This document shows positions 50,515-59,340 of a stretch of DNA of 64,000 nt, in pieces. Under the pieces are notes generated by a model. That model was not told the origin of the DNA. It saw only the letters and a program-made list of their open reading frames with translations, and did no database searches. The position numbers and the translations under genes were made by a program. The DNA lies in the NCBI RefSeq assembly GCF_047973035.1, contig NZ_JBKEBF010000020.1, positions 124,001 through 188,000 of the forward strand, in the 5' to 3' direction. Positions within the stretch are counted from its first letter, which is position 1; every line of letters starts with the position of its first letter. The DNA comes from Oleidesulfovibrio sp047973035 (GTDB taxonomy: Bacteria > Desulfobacterota > Desulfovibrionia > Desulfovibrionales > Desulfovibrionaceae).

Positions 50515-51216
50515 CTAATATTTGACCGTACGCAAGAAGTACTTGTTGTACTGGGTCACCGAAAAGGAAACGACCAGCGAGATGCACAGGTATACCAGTG
50601 TTGCCACGGTGAATGCCTCAAAGCCACGGAAGGTATAAGACTCAACCTGTCTGGTCATGTACGTCAGCTCGGCCACGCCGATAGTCATGCATAACGAAGA
50701 GTTTTTAATCAGGTTAAGAGCCTGCGAAATAAGGGGCGGCACAATGATACGAAATGCCTGCGGCAAAATAACGTACCGCATGGACTGCAGAAAACTCAGA
50801 CCGCATGCGCGCGAAGATTCCAGCTGGGTTTTGGGGATTGCGTTAATCCCCGAGCGGATTTCTTCTGCAATAAAAGCTGCCGTGTACACGGTAAGCGCGA
50901 TAACGCCGGCAGCAAATTCAAAATCACGTTCATACAGCCACTCAAGCACAGGGCGCGGCAGCAGACCGTCAGACCCGAAGTACCAGAAAAAAATCTGCAC
51001 AAGCAGCGGTGTATTACGGAAAAATTCTGTAAATCCTGCACTGAACCATACCAGCGGGCGAACGCGCGACAGGCGCATAACAGCTATTATCGTACCCAGC
51101 AGCAAGGCCAGCAATAACGATACAACCGAAATTTTGAGCGTGAGTACAAGTCCGTCAATAATCCACTCACGGTACTCGCCCGTTAAAACGACTTGCCAAT
51201 CAAACGTGTAATTCAA
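50515..51216 (-). CDS. Amino-acid ABC transporter permease (first subunit)
   Basis: A 233-residue permease of the HisM/GlnP family, with the EAA loop FIAEEIRSGINAIPKTQLESSRACGLSFLQSMRYVILPQAFRIIVPP. The start is a TTG at 51216 with GGAAGAG as a weak ribosome binding site. It is followed after 9 bases by the other permease gene and pairs with it. Polar amino-acid family by sequence. Confidence 0.9.
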   Translation of the reverse strand: MNYTFDWQVVLTGEYREWIIDGLVLTLKISVVSLLLALLLGTIIAVMRLSRVRPLVWFSAGFTEFFRNTPLLVQIFFWYFGSDGLLPRPVLEWLYERDFEFAAGVIALTVYTAAFIAEEIRSGINAIPKTQLESSRACGLSFLQSMRYVILPQAFRIIVPPLISQALNLIKNSSLCMTIGVAELTYMTRQVESYTFRGFEAFTVATLVYLCISLVVSFSVTQYNKYFLRTVKY

Positions 51217-51299
51217 GGTGCTCTTCCAGTGAAAACAGGGAAACAGGGGCGCGGCGCAAGGCCACGCCCCCGCAAGAAATCAAAACCTGAGCCGAAGTC

Positions 51300-52115
51300 T
51301 TAGTTAGGCCACAGTTCCATCTGCCAGGTAAGGGGCAGGAAGTACTTGGTGTTGGGGCCGAACCACTTGTTGTAGACTTTTTCGTACTCGCCGGAACGCC
51401 ACATATCGTTCAGGGCTTTGTTTACGAAGTCACGGAAGTCGGAATCGTTTTCGGGCAGACCAAGGCCATAAGGCTCTGCGGAAATGTATTCACCGACAAT
51501 CGCCCACTTTTCTGGTTCGGGGTCAGAGTTCTTCAGGCCCAGCAGAATGGTGGAGTCGGTAGTTACTGCGACGGCTTTGCCCTGCTTCAGAGCAAGCATA
51601 GCCTGCGGGTATTCGTCAAACGACAGAACACGGCAATCGGGCTGTGCAGCCTTGATGTTCTTTTCAGAGGTAGAGCCTTTTACGGTGGCTACCTTTTTAC
51701 CTTTCAGGTCGGCAACGGACTTGATGCCGCCGTCTTTGGCAACCAGAATTTTCTGACCATCCATGAAGTAGGTGATCGAAAAATCAATTACGTTATCGCG
51801 CTCGTGCTTATGAGTCATGGTTGCGGCTGCAATGTCAATGGAACCCTGAGTAACCATAGGAATACGAGTGGCGGAAGTTACTGTTTTCAGTTCCAGCTTA
51901 ACGCCCAGCTGGTCTGCAATGTACTGGCACACATCTACATCAAAGCCGACAAGCTGTTTTGTGTTTTCATCAATAAAACCGAAGGGAACGACGGAGTCCT
52001 TTACCCCTGCAACAAGCACACCGCGCGCTTTGATATCATCGATCTTTCCGGCAAAGGCCGTACCGGCCGACAAGATCATACCCAACGCAACGGCAATCAA
52101 CAGAAGTCTCTTCAT
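51300..52115 (-). CDS. Amino-acid ABC transporter substrate-binding protein
   Basis: A 271-residue periplasmic binding protein of family 3. The signal peptide is MKRLLLIAVALGMILSAGTAFA. The mature part shows VVPFGFIDENTKQLVGFDVDVCQYIADQLGV, AAATMTHKHERDNVIDFSITYFMDGQ, GKKVATVKGSTSEKNI and GEYEKVYNKWFGPNTKYFLPL. The family handles polar amino acids; the ligand cannot be told. GGAGA lies before the ATG at 52115. It follows the ATPase gene and precedes the two permease genes. Confidence 0.9.
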   Translation of the reverse strand: MKRLLLIAVALGMILSAGTAFAGKIDDIKARGVLVAGVKDSVVPFGFIDENTKQLVGFDVDVCQYIADQLGVKLELKTVTSATRIPMVTQGSIDIAAATMTHKHERDNVIDFSITYFMDGQKILVAKDGGIKSVADLKGKKVATVKGSTSEKNIKAAQPDCRVLSFDEYPQAMLALKQGKAVAVTTDSTILLGLKNSDPEPEKWAIVGEYISAEPYGLGLPENDSDFRDFVNKALNDMWRSGEYEKVYNKWFGPNTKYFLPLTWQMELWPN

Positions 52116-52190
52116 GTGAACAATCTCCATTTTTAGTCGTTTTCCGGCTCATCCATACTCGGCAGCCGTCTGTGTACCATCTGATTGTTA

Positions 52191-52919
52191 TTACAGTATT
52201 TCCTTAAGAAACGCCTTGGTTCTTTCATGTTTGGGGTTAGAGAAAAACTCGACAGGCGAAGCTTCTTCCACAATGACGCCTCCGTCCATAAACACCACTC
52301 TGTCCGCCACTTCACGGGCAAAGCCCATTTCATGTGTGACACACAGCATGGTCATTCCTTCACGTGCAAGGTCTTTCATACAGTTCAGCACTTCGTTGAT
52401 CATCTCGGGATCAAGTGCAGAAGTAGGCTCATCAAACAGCATCACCTTGGGGCGCATGGCAAGCGCACGTGCAATGGCCACACGCTGCTGCTGTCCGCCG
52501 GAAAGCTCTACAGGATATTTGCTGGCCTGATCATGGATGCCTACCCGCTCCAGCAGCTCCATGGCTATGGATTCGGCTTTTGCCTTTTCCATTTTACGCA
52601 CTTTCAAAGGAGCCAGAGTCACGTTTTCCAGAACTGTGAGGTGCGGGTACAAGTTGAACTGCTGAAAAACAATACCTACTTCTGTCCGCAGATCATTCAC
52701 ATCGACACCCTTGTCGTGAATAGAGCGACCTTCCAACAGAATTGAGCCTTTCTGAATATCTTCAAGCCTGTTCAGACAGCGGATGAAGGTAGACTTGCCC
52801 GAACCGGAAGGACCGCAGATGACAAGCACTTCACCCTTTTCAACAGACTCGCTGATGCCTTTGAGGACATGAAAATCCCCATACCATTTATGAATGTCGT
52901 TAAACTCGATCATTGCCAT
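52191..52919 (-). CDS. Amino-acid ABC transporter ATP-binding protein (GlnQ-like)
   Basis: A 242-residue ATPase with Walker A CGPSGSGKST, the Q-loop VFQQFNLYPHLTVLENVTLAPLK, signature LSGGQQQRVAIARALA and Walker B VMLFDEPTSALDPE. These are the typical features of polar amino-acid importers. It is the first gene of the operon ATPase, binding protein, permease, permease, prmA. The upstream region carries TGACAA dyads. Confidence 0.93.
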   Translation of the reverse strand: MAMIEFNDIHKWYGDFHVLKGISESVEKGEVLVICGPSGSGKSTFIRCLNRLEDIQKGSILLEGRSIHDKGVDVNDLRTEVGIVFQQFNLYPHLTVLENVTLAPLKVRKMEKAKAESIAMELLERVGIHDQASKYPVELSGGQQQRVAIARALAMRPKVMLFDEPTSALDPEMINEVLNCMKDLAREGMTMLCVTHEMGFAREVADRVVFMDGGVIVEEASPVEFFSNPKHERTKAFLKEIL

Positions 52920-53210
52920 AATGTCAGAAGCTCTCTTCCCGTAGCCGTGCAGGCCTACAGCTAATCAAAATTGTCAAACAGGAATTACCTTGACCATCAA
53001 ATGAGAAAGGGGCACCGAATGCATAAAAAGAAAAGGGGAAATCCCCCAGAGATAAAAAATCTGCTCTTCCCAAGCAGATGCGCCCTGTCCTCACGATTAC
53101 AGACCGAACACTGTATTCCTACGCAATGACAAATAAGATTGTCAAGCCGCACGTATAACATATTTGTCAAACCACAATAAACCAAGATGTTACACTTGAG
53201 ACTGCGCAGC
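52920..53210. other. Non-coding region upstream of the amino-acid transporter operon
   Basis: About 290 bases with no supported coding frame. On the minus strand three TTGACAA elements occur (around 52971, 53139 and 53165). One forms the dyad TGACAA-ATAAGA-TTGTCA (53127-53144). These may be promoter and operator sites of the transporter operon, but no -10 boxes of good quality follow. Confidence 0.4.
53127..53144. promoter_or_regulatory. Operator-like dyad TGACAA-N6-TTGTCA
   Basis: A perfect 6-bp inverted repeat with 6-base spacing, upstream of the ABC transporter operon on the minus strand. The regulator is unknown. Confidence 0.4.
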
Positions 53211-53236
53211 AAAAAAGCCGCACCAAATGGCACGGC
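53211..53236 (-). terminator. Intrinsic terminator of the duplicated-repeat gene
   Basis: GCCGCACC (53217-53224) pairs with GGCACGGC (53229-53236) using G-U pairs, with six U on the minus strand. Confidence 0.7.
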
Positions 53237-53271
53237 CTCAGAAAAAGAAGCAGAAAAACATGGACTACAAC

Positions 53272-53568
53272 CTATGAATAAATATCAACAATGCTCCCGA
53301 CTCCAGAATATACCGGCCCCATAACATCTTTGTTGAACTGGTAAGAGTGTGACACGGGATCGCCTTTCCCGAACACGGGGCCATTCATATAATCCAGCGT
53401 CTTAGACACCACAGCAGCACCGAACGTTTCCTTATCCATCGGTGCGCTGGAGGCAGGAGACGAGGTCACACCATTCATGTAATCCAGTGTCTTAGATACC
53501 ACAGCCGCACCAAACGTCTGCTTATCATACCCGCCACCGCCAATTGTCATTCCATCCATGGCACACAT
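53272..53568 (-). CDS. Small protein with a duplicated 19-residue repeat, function unknown
   Basis: A 98-residue protein, not recognised by family. Residues 15-33 and 45-63 are the same 19-residue unit, DKxTFGAAVVSKTLDYMNG, with only Q/E changed; between them is a Ser/Pro/Ala linker. The start at 53568 was chosen because GGAGG lies 5 bases upstream; two nearby ATGs are possible. There is no signal peptide. The unit may be one amphipathic helix. It has its own terminator and so forms a single-gene unit. Small motility-linked proteins in related bacteria look alike, but I cannot prove that. Confidence 0.75.
   Translation of the reverse strand: MCAMDGMTIGGGGYDKQTFGAAVVSKTLDYMNGVTSSPASSAPMDKETFGAAVVSKTLDYMNGPVFGKGDPVSHSYQFNKDVMGPVYSGVGSIVDIYS
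53380..53526 (-). repeat. Two 57-base direct repeats encoding the 19-residue unit
   Basis: Copies at 53470-53526 and 53380-53436 agree in 49 of 57 bases, and nearly all differences are at third codon positions, so the protein unit has been kept while the DNA has drifted. Confidence 0.85.
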
Positions 53569-53679
53569 TTCATCCTCCATGTTTTTCCGTTTTCGTAATG
53601 ATACACTATACGCCATATCAACATACCACATGCAAAAATCCTGTCACATTATATTTTCGCGTCTGGCACCATACAACGC

Positions 53680-53715
53680 AAAAACGGCGCAGCCGCATCA
53701 GCGACCACGCCGTTT
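53680..53715 (-). terminator. Intrinsic terminator of the dut-argD operon
   Basis: AAACGGCG (53682-53689) pairs with CGCCGTTT (53708-53715), with further inner pairs and a U-run on the minus strand. It lies about 115 bases after the argD stop. Confidence 0.7.
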
Positions 53716-53829
53716 ACAATTTCATCATAACAGGTTGCACCGCAGTGCAAACAGGCTGTTCAGCAACCGGAAATCACGCCGCTGCTTTCGTTACAGCGCG
53801 GGTAACCGGCGGCAGTTTATTGTCACAGA

Positions 53830-55035
53830 CTAGTTTGCCGTCCGTTCGCTCAGGATTTCTTCCAAAGCCCGAAGGAACGCAGCCAGATGCTCTTCTGCGA
53901 TATTCAGGGCAGGAAGCAGGCGCAGCACACGCTCCTGCGTAAGGTTAAGCACAAAGCCCCGCCGCAGCAGCTCATCCCATACATCCTTGCCGGGAAAAGT
54001 CAGCACGATACCGATCATCAGACCAAGTCCGCGAACCTCCTCAATAGTACCGGGAAGACGCTCACCAAGTTTGCGCACATCTTCCATGAACGAAGAACCT
54101 ACTTTGTCAGCACGTTCTGCAAGCGGCTCATGCTGCATTATGTCCACAACTTTTTCCGCTACGGAAGAAACCAACGCTCCCGCACCGAAAGTAGTTGCAT
54201 GGCTACCAGGCTCAAAACCACGGGCAACATCATCAGTTGCAAGCATAGCACCCATGGGCAGACCGTTTGCCAAAGCCTTAGCACTGGTAATCACATCCGG
54301 CTCAAGCCCGTAATGCTGATACGCCCAGAAACGACCGGTACGGCACATGCCCGTCTGAACTTCGTCCACCATAAAAAGGATATCTTTTTTACGGCAAAGT
54401 TTCTGCATACCACGGGCATACTCTAAAGACATAGGACGGATACCGCCCTCTCCCTGCACAATTTCAGCCAGTACAGCTACTGTGTCCGAATCTATGGCGG
54501 ACTCAAGCGCCTCGAGGCTGCCCCATTCCACCTGAAGAAACCCTTGGGGAATAGGGGCAAAACCATCCTGAAACTTTGCCTGTCCGGTGGCAGCCACAGT
54601 GGCCAGCGTACGGCCATGGAACGCACCGGTCAGCGTAATCACCGTACCGGCATCACGGCCTTTTACCCGCTGGGCATAACGGCGCGCCAGTTTGATTGCG
54701 GCTTCGTTAGCCTCTGCACCGGAGTTGCAGAAAAAGGCCTTATCAAAGTGGGTAGTTGCAAGCAGCTTTTCTGCAAGATTAAGCTGTTCCTGCTGATAAA
54801 ACAGGTTGGACAGATGAACCAGCTTACGCGCCTGCTCGTTCATAACATCTGCCAGAACAGGGTGACTATGGCCGAGGTTGGTTACTGCGATGCCGGAAAG
54901 CAGATCAATATATTCATGGCCATCAAAGTCTGTAAGAACAGACCCCTGTGCTGTTTTCACAGCAAGAGGATAACGGCCGTAGGTTCTGCAAAGAAGGGAT
55001 TCTTCCCGCTCTTTAAGCTGGGCAAAAGAGGTCAT
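53830..55035 (-). CDS. argD: Acetylornithine aminotransferase
   Basis: PLP enzyme that makes N-acetylornithine in arginine biosynthesis; may also act in lysine synthesis. The 401-residue class III aminotransferase has NSGAEANEAAIKLAR, TGAFHGRTLATVAATG, FMVDEVQTGMCRTG, the PLP-Lys motif SAKALANGLPMGA and HATTFGAGALVSSVA, in the usual order. It lies about 50 bases downstream of dut on the same strand. The AAACTCCT-type ribosome binding site (AGGAG on the minus strand) is 8 bases before the ATG. Confidence 0.92.
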   Translation of the reverse strand: MTSFAQLKEREESLLCRTYGRYPLAVKTAQGSVLTDFDGHEYIDLLSGIAVTNLGHSHPVLADVMNEQARKLVHLSNLFYQQEQLNLAEKLLATTHFDKAFFCNSGAEANEAAIKLARRYAQRVKGRDAGTVITLTGAFHGRTLATVAATGQAKFQDGFAPIPQGFLQVEWGSLEALESAIDSDTVAVLAEIVQGEGGIRPMSLEYARGMQKLCRKKDILFMVDEVQTGMCRTGRFWAYQHYGLEPDVITSAKALANGLPMGAMLATDDVARGFEPGSHATTFGAGALVSSVAEKVVDIMQHEPLAERADKVGSSFMEDVRKLGERLPGTIEEVRGLGLMIGIVLTFPGKDVWDELLRRGFVLNLTQERVLRLLPALNIAEEHLAAFLRALEEILSERTAN

Positions 55036-55083
55036 GATAAACTCCTGTCCGGTAATAAATACATCTTAAAAAGGAAATACAGG

Positions 55084-55593
55084 CTACAAACTGCCAGTAT
55101 GGCCGAAACCACCGCTTCCGCGCTGCGTATCACCCAGCTCTGCAACCTGCTGCAGTTCGGCCTGATAAAACGGCTGAAACACAAGCTGAGCAATACGCTC
55201 GCCTCGTCGCAGTCGTCGTTCTTCACCGGACGTATTCAATAACGAAACAATAATTTCACCACGATAATCAGGGTCAATAACCCCTACCCCCTGACTCACA
55301 GTCAGGCCTTTTTTTGTTCCCAGCCCGCTACGCGAATACACAAAGCCGGCCACACCTGCCACCATAGGTTCGATAGCAACACCTACAGGTATTGCCAAAC
55401 GGCCTCCGGCAGGAATGACAGCTTCTTCGCTTTCCAGACATGCCCGCAGGTCTAACCCCGCAGAGCAAGGCGTCGCATACGCAAGAGCAGGTTCATTGTC
55501 TCCTGCCGCGTAAATGCGTTCTGCATCGCCAACATAGCGAAAGCGCACGGGTATCCGGGGCTGCTTGCAGCCCGAATCGTCTGTCTTACTCAC
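55084..55593 (-). CDS. dut: dUTP diphosphatase
   Basis: Hydrolyses dUTP to dUMP, keeping uracil out of DNA. The 169-residue trimer-type protein has the five family motifs in order: SAGLDLRA (motif 1), YSRSGLGTKKGLTVSQGVGVIDPDYRGEI (motifs 2 and 3), ERIAQLVFQP (motif 4) and RGSGGFGHTG (motif 5). An N-terminal tail of about 20 residues precedes. The start is GTG at 55593, with AGGAG 6 bases upstream. It is the first gene before argD. Confidence 0.95.
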   Translation of the reverse strand: MSKTDDSGCKQPRIPVRFRYVGDAERIYAAGDNEPALAYATPCSAGLDLRACLESEEAVIPAGGRLAIPVGVAIEPMVAGVAGFVYSRSGLGTKKGLTVSQGVGVIDPDYRGEIIVSLLNTSGEERRLRRGERIAQLVFQPFYQAELQQVAELGDTQRGSGGFGHTGSL

Positions 55594-55661
55594 TGCTTAC
55601 TCCTGAAGAAGGCTTATAAAAAAAACTCTCAGCGTCCTTTAAAGCTAACACGAGACAAAAA

Positions 55662-55690
55662 ATGTTATGATACTCGGCAAAGCAAGTCAA
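55662..55690 (-). promoter_or_regulatory. Sigma-70-type promoter of dut-argD
   Basis: On the minus strand TTGACT (55685-55690) and TAACAT (55662-55667) are 17 bases apart, about 70 bases before the dut start. Confidence 0.6.
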
Positions 55691-55827
55691 AAAGAGTCTT
55701 TTCATTCACCTGCTTTTTATATTGGTACTGTCACGTAAGACAAGTTATCATTGGCTCAGGTGCCTGACGGACCTGAAATAGCATAGTACCCGCTGATGCA
55801 CCGAAACACACCGGCAGGAGGTCGCGC

Positions 55828-58398
55828 ATGCAACCCGTTAAAATTTTCAGCGTTACTCCCAAGCTCCCGCAAGGGCTGGAATCTCTGTGGGGCCTAGCGT
55901 ATAATTACTGGTTCGCCTGGAATGCAGAAATCGAAGAACTGTTTGCCCAGATTGACTACAAATTATGGCAACGCAGTGCTAAAAACCCAGTGTGGTTTTT
56001 AAATAATGTTCCACAGGCAACGTTGCTCAGACTGGCAGAAGACAGCATTTACAAAGAGCGGCTTGCAGAAGCGCGTCAGCAACTGAGCCGTTATCTCAGT
56101 GTACCTGTTGACTGCGACTTTCATCTGGAAGACGAACGCCAGCCGGTTGTCGCGTACTTCAGTCTTGAATTCGGCGTGTCTTCCTGCCTGCCAGTGTACT
56201 CTGGCGGCCTGGGCATTCTTGCCGGTGACCATCTGAAATCGGCAAGCGATCTGAACCTTCCACTCATAGGCATAGGCCTTGCCTACCGGCAGGGGTACTT
56301 CCGCCAGTACATGACGCCCGACGGCTGGCAGCAGGAACGTTATCCAGATTATGATTTTGAACAAATGCCCCTGACGCTTGCCACCGGTCCAGACGGCACT
56401 CCGGCAAAAGTGTCGCTACTTATAGGCGACCGCCCGCTTGAGGCGCAGATATGGAAAGCACAGGTCGGCAGGGTGGCACTGTACCTGCTTGACACCAACC
56501 TCCCTCAGAACCCGCCGGAGTTTCGCGAGATCACAGCCCGTCTGTATGGCGGCGGGCTGGAAATGCGCCTGTGGCAGGAAATTCTTATAGGCATAGGCGG
56601 CATTAAAGCGATTGAAGCCCTCGGCCTTTCACTAAAAGTAATCCATATGAACGAAGGACACTCGGCCTTTGCAGGGCTGGAACGTGTCAGGCTGTTCATG
56701 AAGTACAGCGGGCTGCCTTTTGAGGCGGCGCAGGAACTGGCAGCTTCCAGCTCTGTATTTACCACGCACACGCCTGTTCCCGCAGGTAACGACCGCTTTC
56801 CGCCGGAACTGATGCAACGGTATTTTGAACCTTACGCGCGGGAGCTGGGCCTTGCGTTCAAAGTATTTCTGGCACTGGGGCGCGAGCAACCACACAACGA
56901 CAGTGAACACTTCTGCATGACGGTGCTTGCTCTTAAACTCTCACGATTCAATAACGGCGTATCCAAGCTGCATGGTTACGTGTCGCGTAACATGTGGAAA
57001 CAGGTGTGGAACCAGTATCCGGTAGAAGACGTGCCCATCGGCGCACTGACAAACGGGGTGCATGCACCTTCGTGGGTGGCACCGGATATTCAAATGCTGT
57101 TTGACCGTTATCTTGGCCCCAACTGGCGCGAAGATCCCGACTGCGACAAGGTATGGGGACAGGCAGACAGTATTTCCGACGCCGAGCTTTGGCGAACGCA
57201 CGAAAGACTGAGAGCACGACTTGTCGACTTTGTTCGTGCAAGGTTGATGAAGCAACTGGTTGCTCAAGGCGCCAGAAAGGCTGACTTACAGGTGGCACTG
57301 GAAGTACTGAATCCTGAAGCTCTGACCATTGGCTTCTCGCGCCGCTTTGCAACGTATAAAAGAGCCAACCTGCTGCTGCAGGACAAAAATCGGCTTATCA
57401 GGCTGGTGACCGACAAAAAAAGGCCCGTACAGTTTATCTTTGCCGGCAAGGCGCACCCGCAGGATCAGGCGGGCAAACAGATCATAAAAGAACTTATCAC
57501 ATTGTGCCGGTCAGAAGCCTGCCGCTACAGCATGGTCTTTTTAGAAGACTACGACATGGACGTGGCCAGCTACCTCGTTTCCGGTTGCGATATCTGGCTT
57601 AACAACCCGCGCAGACCATTGGAAGCATGCGGCACAAGCGGCATGAAGGCCATGCTTAACGGCGTATTGCAACTGAGCACTCTTGATGGCTGGTGGGACG
57701 AAGCCTATGAACCGGACAACAGCCTCGGGTGGGCTATCGGCAAAGGAGAAGAATACGAAGATCTTGAATATCAGGACTTTGTCGAAATCCAGACCTTGTA
57801 TAATGTTCTGGAAAACGATGTTATTCCGGAGTTCTACGAAAGAGGCCATGGCGGAATGCCCAGAGCGTGGGTACGCCGTATGAAAAATGCCATACGTACC
57901 CTTGGTCCGCGGTTCAATTCGCACCGCATGGTCGAGGATTACAAAACAACGGCGTATCTTCCTGCATATGAAAACTACCTGAGCATGACCCGCGACAACT
58001 TCGCGCCTGCACGCGAAATGGCCGCATGGCGCATGGATATGATGATGCGCTGGGGCCAGCTGGCTATCCTGAAGGTAACCAGTCAGGACCCCGACAGTGT
58101 CCATGTAGGGCAGGAAATGACTATTGAGGCGCATGTGCAGATGAATGGCATTTCCCCCGATGACGTGCTTGTACAGATATATGCCGGCCCTGTCGGGCAG
58201 GACGGTACATTTACCGAAAGAACAATTTATCGTATGGAACCTGCTGAAGAAACAGCGGAAGGTCATCGGATATACAGAGGCAAGGCCACTCCGGCTGAAG
58301 CAGGCAGATACGGATTTACAGTCAGAGCAGTACCTTACCATCCGCTGCTGCTTGACCCTCACGCTCTGGGACTCATACATTGGGCTTCCGTTGAATAA
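55828..58398 (+). CDS. glgP: Alpha-glucan phosphorylase (GT35, DUF3417 type)
   Basis: Releases glucose 1-phosphate from glycogen or maltodextrin. The 856-residue protein has the N-terminal DUF3417 (about 12-115, ESLWGLAYNYWFAWN) and the GT35 core, with YFSLEFGVSSCLPVYSGGLGILAGDHLKSASDLN, NEGHSAFA and TTHTPVPAGND. The PLP-Lys motif EACGTSGMKAMLNG follows, then a C-terminal domain (about 730-856). It belongs to the short bacterial/archaeal phosphorylases, not the E. coli GlgP type. GGAGG lies 7 bases before the ATG. It diverges from dut. Paired with glucokinase in the window it suggests glycogen use. Confidence 0.92.
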   Translation: MQPVKIFSVTPKLPQGLESLWGLAYNYWFAWNAEIEELFAQIDYKLWQRSAKNPVWFLNNVPQATLLRLAEDSIYKERLAEARQQLSRYLSVPVDCDFHLEDERQPVVAYFSLEFGVSSCLPVYSGGLGILAGDHLKSASDLNLPLIGIGLAYRQGYFRQYMTPDGWQQERYPDYDFEQMPLTLATGPDGTPAKVSLLIGDRPLEAQIWKAQVGRVALYLLDTNLPQNPPEFREITARLYGGGLEMRLWQEILIGIGGIKAIEALGLSLKVIHMNEGHSAFAGLERVRLFMKYSGLPFEAAQELAASSSVFTTHTPVPAGNDRFPPELMQRYFEPYARELGLAFKVFLALGREQPHNDSEHFCMTVLALKLSRFNNGVSKLHGYVSRNMWKQVWNQYPVEDVPIGALTNGVHAPSWVAPDIQMLFDRYLGPNWREDPDCDKVWGQADSISDAELWRTHERLRARLVDFVRARLMKQLVAQGARKADLQVALEVLNPEALTIGFSRRFATYKRANLLLQDKNRLIRLVTDKKRPVQFIFAGKAHPQDQAGKQIIKELITLCRSEACRYSMVFLEDYDMDVASYLVSGCDIWLNNPRRPLEACGTSGMKAMLNGVLQLSTLDGWWDEAYEPDNSLGWAIGKGEEYEDLEYQDFVEIQTLYNVLENDVIPEFYERGHGGMPRAWVRRMKNAIRTLGPRFNSHRMVEDYKTTAYLPAYENYLSMTRDNFAPAREMAAWRMDMMMRWGQLAILKVTSQDPDSVHVGQEMTIEAHVQMNGISPDDVLVQIYAGPVGQDGTFTERTIYRMEPAEETAEGHRIYRGKATPAEAGRYGFTVRAVPYHPLLLDPHALGLIHWASVE

Positions 58399-58403
58399 AA
58401 ACG

Positions 58404-58438
58404 AACTCAGGCGGAGCCGTAAGAGCTTCGCCTGAGTT
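58404..58438 (+). terminator. Hairpin after glgP, weak terminator
   Basis: AACTCAGGCGGAGC (58404-58417) pairs with GCTTCGCCTGAGTT (58425-58438), a long perfect stem save one pair, but no T-run follows. Confidence 0.55.
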
Positions 58439-58471
58439 ATCAGTACATTGCGTTAACACTGCTATAATTTC

Positions 58472-59233
58472 ATGCAACTGCGTATTCTTATCTTACTTTT
58501 TCTATTTGCTTCAGCAATGCCCCCTGCTGCCAAAGCAGAACAAAAAACATTACTAAAGTTTGCAACATTGCACTGGCCGCCCTACTGCGCACAAAACATT
58601 GAACAGCAGGGGTATGCAAGTCAGGTAGTACGGCAGGCGCTGCATATAGCGGGCTACCAGGTAAACCTGTACTTTTTGCCATGGGAACGCGCAGTGCGAA
58701 CTATGCAACAGCCTGACTTTGCAGGCTACACACCTGAATATAAAGAAGACCGGCTGACAGACTGCATTTTTTCTGACCCATTTCCCGGCGGACCTCTTTA
58801 TCTTTTCAAACGCAAAGAGGACGTTATCAGCTACAACAGCCTGCATGACCTGAAAGAGGAGCATATCGGCGTTGTTTCCGGCTATATCAATACGCCGGAA
58901 TTTGACAATGCAGACTATCTGCAAAAGCACCCTGCGGTGAATGACGAAACAAACCTGCGTAAATTGTTGGCGGGCAGATTGGATCTGCTTGTGGGTGATA
59001 AGCTTGTGATTATGTACTTGATGCAGCATGTACTGAAAAAATCACCCGAACTTATCGAGCCGCTAGGTCCGCCGCTAGCTCAAAAAAGTCTTCACGTCTG
59101 CTTTAAACGCCAGCACCCCGATGCAAATCAATATGTCGAAGCATTTAACAGCGGGTTGTTGCAACTACAAAAAAACGGCACGTTGAAAAATATGCACCAG
59201 CAGCTATACAACAATTTCAATACAAAAAACTAA
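58472..59233 (+). CDS. Periplasmic solute-binding protein, family 3-like
   Basis: A 253-residue protein with a signal peptide (MQLRILILLFLFASAMPPAAKA) and an ABC-type amino-acid-binding fold (ATLHWPPYCAQNIEQQGYASQVVRQAL, FLPWERAVRTMQQPDFAGYTPEYKEDRL, HIGVVSGYINTPEF, LLAGRLDLLVGDKLV). There is no ABC permease beside it, so it may be a stand-alone sensor or extracellular binding protein of the kind common in Desulfovibrio-type genomes. The region has lower GC than its neighbours. No strong ribosome binding site was seen before the ATG. Confidence 0.82.
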   Translation: MQLRILILLFLFASAMPPAAKAEQKTLLKFATLHWPPYCAQNIEQQGYASQVVRQALHIAGYQVNLYFLPWERAVRTMQQPDFAGYTPEYKEDRLTDCIFSDPFPGGPLYLFKRKEDVISYNSLHDLKEEHIGVVSGYINTPEFDNADYLQKHPAVNDETNLRKLLAGRLDLLVGDKLVIMYLMQHVLKKSPELIEPLGPPLAQKSLHVCFKRQHPDANQYVEAFNSGLLQLQKNGTLKNMHQQLYNNFNTKN

Positions 59234-59340
59234 AATATCCCGCGCTGATTTTTCAGTACCTTCGTATGGTGCTCTTGCCTTGCGGCCTGCAATGTCATAG
59301 GTGCATGGCACAACAATCATATAACCAATCGGAGAACGCC

